Source: Acanthaster planci
Lineage: Eukaryota > Echinodermata > Asteroidea > Valvatida > Acanthasteridae
Length of the DNA stretch: 14,862 nt
Assembly: GCF_001949145.1 (NCBI RefSeq)
Contig: NW_019091429.1
Span: 547,619 to 562,480, forward strand
Direction: 5' to 3'
The position numbers and the translations under genes are program-made. The notes beneath the pieces were generated by a model. The model had not been told where the DNA came from and ran no database searches. It worked only from the letters and a program-made list of their open reading frames with translations. This document shows positions 1 to 9,921 of the stretch, piece after piece; positions within the stretch are counted from its first letter, which is position 1, and each line of letters opens with the position of its first letter.

Positions 1-100
1 CACACCCCCGGGTTCTCCCCACCCACACACCCCCAGGTTCTCCCCACCCACACACCCCCAGGTTCTCCCCACCCACACACCCCCGGGTGCTCCACACCCC
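1..100. repeat. 25-bp C-rich tandem repeat (minisatellite), cut by the window edge
   Basis: Four consecutive 25-bp units start at 1, 26, 51 and 76. Each begins CACACCCCC(A/G)GGT and continues with a CTCC...CACC tail. The first three differ only at the A/G site, and the fourth has diverged in its second half. The array starts at base 1, so its true length is unknown. The minus strand reads as closely spaced runs of three to five G, a pattern compatible with G-quadruplex formation. No coding role is visible. Confidence 0.93.
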
Positions 101-999
101 AGGTTACAACTTTTAGACGTGTGTTGTATGAAAGAATTTTTCTACATTGTAAAATGACATGAAAGTTCACATTTTGTTCATATCCATGTTCACCTGTTTA
201 TTGATTGTGGTTGCATGATAGCTACATGTATCTCTTTGGTAAGTGCTGTTGTCTTCCAAGGATACACGAGAAGTTTGAGCATTCATTGTCACTGACTTCA
301 AATACCAGAATACACCCAAAGATGATTGCCAGAAGCAGATGTTTTGTACTGTATTGTCATAGTGACACTGATGTGTACCCAGCTTGGTAATAATTGTATA
401 TGCTAGAATGTGTTCAACATTCATTGTTTGTCACTGTTGCATCTTGCCAGGTTGATCCCAGCTGAATTACTGGATAGAATAGGATCCCAACCCAGGATAA
501 TACCCATTGGTTGATGCACATGTGTATGAAGTGTCCATGTTTTGTCTAACGTATGATTAGTAATCTCATTAGTTCTTAGTAATATGTGGCAAACTGTTCA
601 ATTCTTAAAGTCAAGCATATCAATACGTGCAAGTAGAAAATTTTTTACACGACACCCTGGGGTTATCAATTTTGAGTGACTCGATTGAAGACTAGAGGAT
701 GGTACATGGTTTATACAGTGCATGTGCATGCATACTTGTAACCATATATTAGATGGAAATTGTCATCAAGTTATTTTTATAGTTTCTGTTAAATGACGTC
801 ACTTCCTACAGATTGACACATGCATCAGCATTTTAGACGTCAAATTTTCATTACGCGCATTGGCTGTGCCACATTTGAAGATCAACGCATGTGTAGAACA
901 TTTGCACACTGCACGCACACATACAATGGTAATTGTCTTACAAAGATGGTGTCCTATAAGAGCAATCCATTAAATGAAAATTGAAAAATTCTGTCCTCT
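101..999. other. Intergenic AT-rich DNA, no gene recognised
   Basis: Both strands are broken by frequent stop codons. The only open stretches are under 90 codons and have no recognisable protein character. The ACATGT palindrome occurs at 224 and 518. I see no splice-bounded coding segment, RNA gene or transposon terminus. It could be the far 3' flank of a gene to the left, but nothing shows that. Confidence 0.5.
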
Positions 1000-1085
1000 G
1001 CCAAGCTGGCGGTGGTACAGTGGTACATGCACATTGTGGAACCCGTAGCCATGAGGTGGCAGGTTTAATTTCTGATGAGGACAGT
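1000..1085 (+). repeat. Degenerate tRNA-derived SINE head (pol III box A/box B-like)
   Basis: A box A-like segment TGGTACAGTGG lies at 1013-1023. A box B-like segment GGTTTAATTTC lies at 1062-1072 and matches 9 of 11 positions of the GGTTCRANYCC consensus by eye. The 38-bp gap between them is in the range of tRNA genes and tRNA-derived SINEs. The segment after box B does not close a clean acceptor stem, so a working tRNA gene is unlikely. The SINE body probably continues towards about 1250, but its 3' end is not defined. Confidence 0.45.
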
Positions 1086-1445
1086 TGCTAAAAGTGGGAT
1101 TTTCTTCTCGCACTGCTTTTCAGATGGACCCTACTTTCATTTGCTCAAAATTCCTTTTGTTTCTGATATGTGGTTCTGAGGGGTTTGGTCTTTCATTTAA
1201 TAAGAGGAGGGCTAGTCCAACATATCAATAGGTCCATTGCTACCACTCTGGAGACTAGTAACAGAAATCATTTTCTTATGTACATGGTTTACCACCACAC
1301 CGTTGTGTAAAAAAAAAGTACTGCATTAAAGTGCATTACATGCAGCATAGAGCCAGGATTGCATGAAGTTGCATACCACAAGCTAAGAATCTTCAACTAC
1401 GTGGACATGCATGGTATTCAAAATTTTTTTTTTCATGTGTTTTTA

Positions 1446-1890
1446 TTAACCCTAAAAGAGCCCGGGTGGGAGTGTGACCCTTGAACATTTTTCCGGTATC
1501 GCTGCAGTGCATTTTTTCAAGAGTCGAGCCTTTAAGGATTTTTTTCCCCCAGTAACTTTTTGCAGTCAGTTTGACACCTTCTTTGTGGAAAACATAACCA
1601 TTCTGGCACTGCCAACATATTTCCAAGGCATGTCAGTCAAAAACATTTTTTTTTCATTGTCTGCTCAATGCACACACAATGCACATGTGTAGGCTTCAAC
1701 TTCATATGACAACGAAACCATATCTCTGATTGACTTCACACTTGTAATGATAAGGAGTGTTTTTACGTGCATGCCAAGTAAAAAAAAATCATTTGGGACA
1801 GCCAATTACTTGGGAAGGGGTGAATTCCCACCCTCACCCCCTTCCCCGACTGTAAAATGGCCCTAAATAACCCAGCTCACTTAGGGTTAA
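1446..1890. mobile_element. TTAA-bounded, piggyBac-like non-autonomous element (445 bp)
   Basis: The left end reads TTAACCCTAAAAGAGC and the right end, reverse complemented, reads TTAACCCTAAGTGAGC. That is an inverted terminal repeat of about 16 bp with two mismatches, including the TTAA on each side. A TTAA target duplication with termini starting CCC is the hallmark of piggyBac-superfamily elements. The interior has no transposase-like frame: the overlapping open frames of 72-77 codons have no recognisable motif and contain homopolymer runs. It is best read as a MITE or internally deleted copy. The exact family is inferred from the ends alone. Confidence 0.65.
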
Positions 1891-3180
1891 ACTTATGTCC
1901 CGAAATTAACATCATCTAAGAAATAAAATGTACTTGGATTAATTTTTGCAAAAATGTGTCCAATGAATGTGGGCCCTTTTCGTGTTCATGTTCTTCATTT
2001 GTTTTAATATGGATCATACTTGTATAACAGTTTAAACAACTTGAGAATTTGTGCATCTATCAGACAGCAATGTTGATGGTTGCCTGTCTGTACAGAATAC
2101 GGCACTACTAGATAATAAATATCAATTTTGGTGTACATGTAAAGCTGGCAGATGGGGAGGGGGCAAAATATGGGATGTCCTCTCAGTGTATAAGGAACAT
2201 AGTTTTTGTACATGTGAGAAGTGCTGAGGAATTTGCAAGATGTCATCACCTGACTAGGCAAGTGGAAGTGTTTTTATGGACTGTGAATGTGAACAATGCC
2301 ATATGACATGTTGTCAAGACCATTTTTTTCAAACAAAACTAATTTTAAAGTTGAGAAATTGAAACCTTCAGCCCATGTGCATGTGCTCCATTTATGTTAC
2401 TAGGGAATAAATTCGCATGGTCTCTCTCTTAATGGTGAAACAGTTACCTTATGGGGAAAGGTCTTCATAAACATTCACTCTGACTGTTGGCTAAATTATA
2501 GTTGAAACCCTGCCTCCCCGTAAAATGAAACAAGTATGTAGTGTACATGTGATCACTGACCGGAAGATTAGCTCCTTACATTCCCTATATACATGTAAGA
2601 ATTGGAAATAAGACAGCAAATTATGTTGCCACACTGTTATGAACTTGCCTGTTTTATTCAGCACATTTTAGTTGTATTTAGTTGCTTTTTATGCTAATTC
2701 AAAGTGGCCAATCACTTGCTGCATTTGTGGTGTATTTCATTAATTTGATTTCAAGATACTGTGTAAGGCATACATGTACCGGTACCTTATTCATTACAAT
2801 ACATTTGTCACAGGAAGGATACGCTAGGTGTGTGGTCAAATTACACTGTATATGTACTTGGAACTGGAAGCATTAAATGATCCAAGTGGTGTTCACTTTG
2901 CAACATGATCCGAGTTTGAAATAGTTTCAAAAACAGTGGATGCAATTGTGTCCATTCTTATGTGCTTTTTGTGTAGGAGACTTACTCGTTGTGTGCACTG
3001 ATTTGCACATGTACTGTGGCAAATTTACTGGCTTTTTACACATTGCTTTCCCTTTTTGAATGATAGTACATTTTAGTCATTTGGAATGCTAAAAAATTCC
3101 TCACAATCCATTTATTTTTCGTTCGCCATGAAAATGTGCCCACCCCCTCACCTTGAGAAGTGTGTGTGTGGGGAGGGGGA
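1891..3180. other. Intergenic AT-rich DNA, no gene recognised
   Basis: No open frame with protein-like composition is visible; the longest are under 90 codons. ACATGT is unusually frequent here, at 2135, 2210, 2545, 2591, 2772 and 3007, and an ACCGGT lies at 2778. A CT-rich/GA-rich pair around 3138-3180 (CACCCCCTCACC and GGGGAGGGGG) can pair loosely just before the retrotransposon remnant begins. No transposon ends were found. Confidence 0.5.
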
Positions 3181-4260
3181 TGTATTCAACATTCTGGAGT
3201 TCTGCAAGGTGACATCCTTGGTACCATTCCTTTTCATCATCATCCTAAATTACACCTTAAATCAAGCCACAGGTGGACCTGAGACTAAACTTAGCTTCAC
3301 AATTGCATCAAGGAAATCAACACAGGTTCTTGCTACATCTCTGACAGACCCTGATTTTGCAGGTGATATCTGCCGAGTGACCAGATCCAACAGGTAGAGG
3401 AGTTGCTCTCAAGAATGGAAAGACTCAGAAAGTGGGATTAACCTGTAATGCCAAAAAGACAGAAGTGATAATATACAACACTCCACTGGATGTCCCCGAC
3501 TACCCTCAAGGGATGGAATCTTGAGAACTCGGGTTAAAGACTTTAAATTTTAATTAAACCTTGGGCTCATTGGTGAACATAACAGAACAAGACATCAAAA
3601 TCAGGAAAGTCCTTGCTTGGACAGCCCTCATCATGAAATAAAAACGGAATGGACTTGTACATGTTGCCAACAAGGCTTGACAGGTGAAACTTTGCTGCTT
3701 CTTTACTCCACTCAAGTCAGTGCTGCTATATGGGTGCAAATTCTGACTTTAAATTTACAACCTTAGAAAAATCATATATGGCTGTTACACCCATATTCTG
3801 AGAGTGTACTTGGTATTAGTTGGAGATACCACATCAGCAAACACTGAAGGTCGAAGACAAGATTACCTAAGCCTATCTGCCTCAAGCTGAAGTGCACCCT
3901 CACCGGCGAAAAAAAGACAGCTGATACGTGTTTGGCATGCATATGAAGACCATACATTCCAGACTAAATTTGTTGCGCGCACTCAGCATATCTGCATCAA
4001 ACACGCATAAAGTTGCTTGCCTATGTGGTAAATGCGTACCAAAAGACTGTCAATTTCATTTCAAAACGTGCCCTCTTTTGTTCCTGCTCAAAGCGGATAG
4101 GATGGAACTTGGTGGTCACTGCCACAGTAATCCTGAGCTATCTGCCTGTCATCTGATAGTCTGAACATGGACGTACTGAAGAAAGATGCAGGGGTGAAAG
4201 AGAGAAAAGAGGTGGATGCCTCCACCAGGAATTATGAGGACTGAAAGATCCATGCTAGGG
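3181..4260 (+). pseudogene. Broken non-LTR (LINE-like) retrotransposon reverse transcriptase, 3' part
   Basis: Conceptual translation, switching frame, gives ordered blocks of a non-LTR reverse transcriptase and its C-terminal region. They are SGVLQGD at 3196-3216, then after a frameshift near 3220 VPFLFIIIL, then DPDFAGDI near 3348-3371, KKTEVIIYN near 3453-3480, LGSLVNITEQDIKIRKVLAW near 3562-3620, VLLYGCK near 3722-3742, GISWRYHIS near 3812-3838, GGHCHSNPELSACHLIV near 4111-4161, and LKKDAGVKERE near 4175-4207. The catalytic F-A-D-D box reads F-A-G-D, so one metal-binding aspartate is lost. Many stops and several frameshifts make it non-functional. The endonuclease half and the 5' end are not seen. 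Block order is recalled from metazoan LINEs; I do not assign a clade. It lies antisense to the PRRC2-like gene. Confidence 0.88.
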
Positions 4261-4342
4261 CTTGGCTGCAGTCAACCTAGTCAATGAAACTTGGCAATCG
4301 TTTTGGAATAAATTCATTTGGGGTTTAGCTACTGGGAAATAA

Positions 4343-4621
4343 CCAAAGATCGTATAACGCCGGAGCAAGATGGATAACTCTGCCCAAAAGGTGTAATTAC
4401 CATGGGAGCCATTTGAGCAAGTGATACACCTGCACGGTTCACGGTAATGCTTAGGCGCAGGTGCATCAGATGTATGTGCCTGCCATGGCGCCTGTGCATT
4501 AATGTGCATTGCGCAGGCATATCGCTTGCTCAAATGGCGCCCATCCAATTACGCTGTTTTATGTGTATTCACGGTGAAGTTCTCCATCTTGCGCCGCTAT
4601 GCGGCGCTATACGATCTTTGG
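4343..4621. mobile_element. Near-palindromic MITE (279 bp)
   Basis: The left end CCAAAGATCGTATAACGCC is matched by the reverse complement of the right end, CCAAAGATCGTATAGCGCC. The arms continue inward almost to the centre: GCAAGATGGA on both sides, then GCCATTTGAGCAAG(T/C)GAT at about 4409-4426 and its complement at about 4517-4534. Single-stranded DNA or RNA from it would fold into one long hairpin. The right arm has an extra GC-rich insertion (GCGCCGCTATGCGGCGC, 4591-4607), itself a small palindrome. No convincing target duplication is visible, so the superfamily is open. The open frames across it are by-products of the palindrome. Confidence 0.8.
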
Positions 4622-5073
4622 GGATAACTTATCTCTTTTCTTGTTTCGTCTGCTCTCAACTGGTGAAGAAAGCTGGATGTCCCTTCTTTTTGTAAATGTT
4701 GGATGGCCACTAGCAATGTCTCTCATCTCCTTATAGTCTTCTATGATATTAAGGAGGTTGTACATGTACTTATGCACAGGGTAGTAAAGTGTTGCCTTTG
4801 CTGCTTGTTATGCTTCACAAATGTCAGCAACCAAATGCTAGATAAAGAGGTATACTTCTTTTGATTGTGTCACCATGAGACTATAAATCCCAAATCAATA
4901 GGAATGTGAAAGCTCTGCACATCATGGGGATCTGACGTCAAACTAATGAATTTAAGAGTCCAAACTGCAAGAGTGCTTCTGCTATCAAGTTTCCTGATGT
5001 TGCTTGGAGTGAAAATGCAACATTTTTCCCATTTCAGAGCAGGACTTGGCCTTGTGTTCATGACACAAATAAT
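4622..5073. other. Intergenic spacer between two palindromic elements
   Basis: This is AT-rich sequence of about 450 bp with an ACATGT at 4762. Short overlapping open frames on both strands at 4870-5128 are about 60 codons, show no recognisable motif, and are judged to be chance. No RNA gene or splice-bounded segment was recognised. Confidence 0.5.
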
Positions 5074-6245
5074 CCTGTATTCTCATGAAGGAAGGACACA
5101 GAAGGAGATTGAACTGCCCGGGCTATAACATCTGGCCAATTACAGCTTTCTGGCATGCCCGGTATGTCCATAGCCAGAGCGCAGCGCACGCCTGCTACTC
5201 ACCACCTGTTTTGCAACCATAAGCCCTCTTTGTACCCTATGATCGTCGCTGCAATTTTTCACTGGTAATCTGCATCCCTAAAACGTTGTGTGCTGCAGTA
5301 TAGGAAGTTGAATATTCATGCCATCGTTGGTGCTTGATATGATCCGACAACAACATCAAATTTAGTGCTTGCGTAGTTGCTTTTACTAGGCTGTGTACCC
5401 GAAGAGTTCAGGTGCGGTTATTGCCCTTATCGAACGCTTTCCTTTGGACTTCTTTTTGGAATAAATAGCCAAGATGTTTGTAAGATTTTGTGTTTTGTTT
5501 GAATAATTTTTATTATGGCATTTGTACAAAGACACATTTTATGATGAAATAGCGCATTTTGTTCCTAATGGAGCTTTCCAGAAGTAGTGAAGATTTTGTT
5601 GGCCAGTCTTAGCCAAATTCGTACCTAGTCTTTGAACACTGATGTATTGGATGGAGGAGACTAGAATTACAAACTTTGCATGGATAATGAAACAGTGTGT
5701 CAACATTTAAAAGTTTATTTATGATGGCAAAAGCAGGTCTAATATCAGGAATTTTCCTCTCTCTATTTCTTGGTCATATCGATATTTTGTATTAAATTGC
5801 AAGTAAGAAATTACAAGTATTGCCAGGATATTACTGGCCCCGCTAAGATCAGCTATTTATTCCAAAAAGAAGTCCAGAAGAAAGCGTTCGATAAGGGCAA
5901 CAACTGCACATGAACACTTCGGGTATACAGCCTAATAAAAGCAACTGCGCAAAAATTACATTTAATGTTGTTTTCAGGTCATATCAAGCACCAACGATGG
6001 CATGAATATTCAACTTCCTGCAGTACACAACGTTTTAGAGATGCAGATTACCAGTGAAAAATTGCGGCGATGATCATAGGGTACAAAGAAGGCTTATGGT
6101 TGCAAAACAGGTGGTGAGTGGCAGGCGTGCGCTGCGCTCTGGCTATGGACATACCGGGTATGCCAGAAAGCGGTAATTGGCCAGATGTTATAGCCTGGGC
6201 AGTTCAAACTCCTTCTGTGCCCTTCCTCTATGGTAATACACCAGG
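5074..6245. mobile_element. Large fold-back: two inverted copies of a ~395-bp repeat around a 382-bp spacer
   Basis: The left arm (about 5074-5469) is repeated in reverse complement at about 5852-6245. Shared blocks include ACAGAAGGAG and TTGAACTGCCC at the outer ends, CCATAGCCAGAGCGCAGCGC, CACCACCTGTTTTGCAACC, GAATATTCATGCCATCGTTG, and TTTTTGGAATAAATAGC at the inner ends. By eye the arms are roughly 90 percent identical with small indels, for example an extra GTATA after CTGCA in the left arm. The 382-bp spacer (5470-5851) is AT-rich and non-coding. It could be a fold-back transposon, or two copies of one short repeat inserted head to head. No target duplication or transposase was found. Confidence 0.88.
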
Positions 6246-7217
6246 GGTATTCAAAATTGTCTAGCTTTACTGTACAAGAATTCTATAGACAAATCCGGCA
6301 GAAAAATTAGAAATCATTAGTGTGGGGTCACCCTGTTGACAAACAGGTGGTAGGCACAGGTTTCATTCCTCTCAGACCATTAGGGTGTTGTGACTTGCCA
6401 AAGTGCACATGCATGCTCAAGTTCAGATATGTGTGAGTGCAATGACCCTGCAGGAATGACGCCTCCTCAGATTCATCTATAGTCTGTTATTACTTGACAC
6501 TGCTCGGAAACTTGGAAATTATGATGGGTGAGACAGCAGGAAAATTAAAAATCCACAAAACAACCACTAGATGTTTCAAGGGCCCTACGGCAGTGAAGGG
6601 TCTACGGTATAAAGCAGTGTTTAACTAATGACAACCTTATTTCCCTTTCTTATGTTCTATATAAACTTGTATACCGGTAGGTTCAAAAGTTTACAGTGGT
6701 ACATGTCGACTTGGGACATAGCAGATTTTTGCAAAGATAATTGATCAGGAAAATCCTGATGAAAAAATCCTGAAATCAGGAAAAATCCTGATAAATCTCA
6801 CCCCTTATGAACATGTACATGTAAAGCATTACAAATACACCTCACTCCATGGAATTTGGAGCGAGCTATCTTGAAAGCTTACAAACAAGCTACAGAAGCC
6901 TTATTAAATCATGCACAGCAACATGGGCAACATGCTATCCGGTCAATATGTAGAGTTTATGGTCTAGTCACTAGGAGTCTACTGATATGATCATTATCAC
7001 GTTCCCTTTCATTAAAAAAAAGACTTTCATAGTTACAAATTTTCCACTTCAGTAAAAATTGTTCATGGCACCTATAAGTAAGAAACTGAACACTGAAAAA
7101 GTCCACAGTTTTCAAGCAGCATTTTGCAGAGTAAAGTTTCTAATGGAATGACAAGACGTAGACAAATACAAAGTTCAGAGCTTCCACTCTCCAGCTGAAT
7201 TGCAACATAGCTTTTTT
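6246..7217. other. Gene-poor DNA with a short ATCCTGA/TCAGGAT cluster
   Basis: No coding frame was recognised. Between 6744 and 6792 the heptamers ATCAGGA and ATCCTGA, or their complements, occur five times in alternating orientation, giving several small competing hairpins. ACATGT occurs at 6701 and twice back to back at 6811-6822. The distal end of the PRRC2 3' flank may reach into this stretch, but nothing marks a boundary. Confidence 0.45.
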
Positions 7218-7223
7218 TTTATT
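7218..7223 (-). promoter_or_regulatory. Most distal candidate AATAAA poly(A) signal
   Basis: The minus strand reads AATAAA followed by an A-run, about 3.0 kb past the stop codon. It is the furthest candidate before the sequence loses UTR-like character. The adjacent A-run could equally be a retroposon tail. Confidence 0.2.
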
Positions 7224-8370
7224 GACTTTCGACCTCTACACTCTGAATTCATTAATACTTATCACGTCTAGATACAGCATGTGAGCAAGAGAGAGCTCAC
7301 CCAAAATGCAATGTTTACACAAGGGTATTTAAGCATCCACCTAAGTAGACAAACCAAACCCCATTCTGCACCCTAGCATTTGTCAAATACAAAGGGCTGG
7401 GGGTTTTAATCTGACTATACAAGTAGAAATCAAACAAGACTCCCACCATTTTTTTTTTTTTACAAAAACCAGTAACGGCAACAAAGATGCCGCTTTCTTA
7501 TACCAAGAAAGACAGCCAATGAGAATCGTACCTGCTGCAGAAACATATTAGTATTCTTTAACTTGTTGTCTACTAATTAAAGACCACTTTAATATCAAGC
7601 AATGACACTTGCTCATTTTGTGAAATGGTAAATCAAATTAACAACTACTCAAACTGAAAAGGTGTCTAAAATTGGAAAATACTAGGAGGAAAAATGCAAC
7701 AGTACACACATGAAACAGCGACTGTTGGTCCAAGACCAAAAATCTGAAATCTCTCCCCCCAAAAGGTGTCAATTAGTCTACAAATCCAAATCTTCACTAC
7801 GGGTCTCTTTATCTTCTCAAGACAGTTAGCTTGTACCTACATGTATACATTTAAATACTATAAATTATGCCTTGTTAATATTACAAGAAAGGAAAAAAGT
7901 AAAGATTATGTTGGGTACAGTGGAAACTTTGTTACAAACATCCTTTCTTGAACACACTTTAGAAGTACATGCAACTCACGCAACCAAACGTACACTTTCA
8001 GCATTTTTATTTCCCGTTTTAAGCACGCAAGGCAACCAGCGCAACATCCTAAGCTGCATAGGACATCATAACCAAAGTTTCACTGTACAAATATGGAATA
8101 TAAAATACCAAATTACCGCCACTATATTAATATCTCAACTTAAGTAATACTTTTCATGCAGTCTGATGGATAATTCAACCATCCTACTGTGTCTGCCTCT
8201 GATGGTCTGCTTAAAAATTCATCAATCATAAATTGGAACACCAAGTCTTCAAAATGTCCTTTTGGGACAAAAAGGACAACAAAGGATGAACTTTTTATCA
8301 GATTCAACAAGTATTATGTTCAAGAATTCAACCTTTAAAATGACAACCATCTTGAATATTCATCAACAGT

Positions 8371-8378
8371 TATTTACA
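8371..8378 (-). promoter_or_regulatory. Pumilio-type UGUAAAUA motif in the presumed 3' UTR
   Basis: The minus strand reads TGTAAATA, a perfect match to the Pumilio/PUF consensus UGUANAUA. It matters only if the transcript uses one of the more distal poly(A) signals, because it lies about 1.9 kb beyond the stop codon. Confidence 0.3.
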
Positions 8379-9308
8379 ATTTTGTCATTTTTCTCCACAT
8401 TAGGAAATATTACACTGGACAAATGCACCAGTAATTTAAAGGATTACTACGAACACACTGTCAACTTAACAAATCAATTTAGAACTAGTTATGAGTTTTT
8501 CAACAAAAAAGAATTTCAAGTAAACCAACCCATGACAAAAGTACTAAGACAATAAAGTTTCTAATTAAAACTGTTATCACTAGTCTTCAATTAATATTCT
8601 ATCTGTTCAAGTTTCTTGTACTTTGTAATTTCAACTATGTTACTACTAAACTTCAAATGTGACCTACTCTGTGAAAAAGGGTATTAAGGGACACCGTGTT
8701 ATTTCCCACAAAGGGCTTTTTATGTGGATGGGGTGATTTTTTACTTCTTGGTTGATTGGCTTCTATCACAATTTATACAAGAAACCCAACTGTTGCTATG
8801 GGTATGGAGAGACTTCTTTCTTCTTGGTTGATTTTTTTTCCCACTTCCTGTGTTCAATTAAGATTAGTGCATACCACACATAACAGTCTATTCACCATGC
8901 AGCTGCCGGTTCAATTGGGCCTGCTTGCTGGACACATCTTTGCATTCTGGGCATACCACTGCCCAGCAATTGGGGTCAAAAGAATCCTGGCCTTAAGGGG
9001 TTAGGGCTTTATCTCTGAAAGCACTCTTGTTAATGTGTATGATATGATTATGCAAAAATCGATATATCTCCAGACTGCAAAATGTCACTGGGTTCAAACC
9101 TACACCAAATTAAACCTTATAATGTAACTAATTCAAATGTGTATGTAACTTTTTAAAAAAACGTCCGGTAATACCCATTTTTGTGGAGCCGGTCACAAAT
9201 GCTAGATGTATGAAAGATTCGCATTTCATGAAAGAATACAAACAGACACATCCGTTTTCAACCAAACAAAATTGCAACCTACAAGTACCACCCTTACAAA
9301 GAATAACT

Positions 9309-9314
9309 TTTATT
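9309..9314 (-). promoter_or_regulatory. Candidate AATAAA poly(A) signal
   Basis: The minus strand reads AATAAA about 0.94 kb beyond the stop codon. It is the second canonical hexamer met downstream. Short AT-rich sequence follows, but no clear GU-rich element was identified. Confidence 0.3.
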
Positions 9315-9576
9315 CCTGTTTCTTAAAGCTAAAATACAAGCTGTAGACAAGCAATGAAACTAAAAAATAAGTGACCAAAAAATGAACACACTGCAATTGG
9401 AAACCTCTATAATTCATACTGTGCAGGCAAACTGGAACGGTTGGCAACAGGAGCTATGAACTACATGGCACCTTCCAATACCAAATATTGACAAAGAAAT
9501 ACAGAACAAAACCCTTTTGATAGATCTTTTTTATAATTACTCAGCTATCACAGACACACCATCAATATTCAGTCCC

Positions 9577-9582
9577 TTTATT
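9577..9582 (-). promoter_or_regulatory. Proximal candidate AATAAA poly(A) signal
   Basis: The minus strand reads AATAAA about 0.67 kb past the TAG stop. It is the first canonical hexamer I find downstream of the coding end, so it is the default candidate for the short transcript form. The assignment rests on the hexamer alone. Confidence 0.35.
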
Positions 9583-9921
9583 TGTGGAGTTAAATTCAGT
9601 AGCAATAAGCCATTCAGTGACTCCACAAAATTAATCAGCAAATGAAACTATAGGATAGCGGACGCTTATCTCATTCAATTCAAAGTTGGCCATCATTACA
9701 TGAGCATAAGTTTCAGGTGGGAGGTCTCAAAGTTACAAGGGACTTTGTGGCCTCGATAGAAAGACAACTGAATTTCAATGTGACCTTGCTGAAACCACAA
9801 GGTCGGTATGATGATGTTTTTATACAGAAGAAACGTGTATCAGGACCTTGCTTTGATTAATTCTTGAAATGGGTTTTCATCAAAGTCAACTACGCAGGGC
9901 CCTTCTGTACACCTTATATTG

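Noticed and set aside
1013-1072. A true tRNA gene
   Set aside because: The box A and box B look-alikes carry mismatches and no acceptor or anticodon stem can be closed, so a SINE relic is the better reading.
4255-4695. Overlapping open frames of 63-97 codons on both strands
   Set aside because: They lie across the palindromic MITE and repeat the same peptide on both strands (for example SLAQMAP), as expected from an inverted repeat.
7766-9004. Plus-strand open frames of 61-97 codons
   Set aside because: They lie in AT-rich presumed 3' UTR antisense to the gene. Their Ile/Leu/Thr/Asn-rich translations show no motif, start context or splice sites.
8690-9005. A third TTAA-bounded element between TTAAGGG near 8694 and TTAAGGGG near 8993
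   Set aside because: The two ends are in direct, not inverted, orientation and no internal inverted repeat was found.
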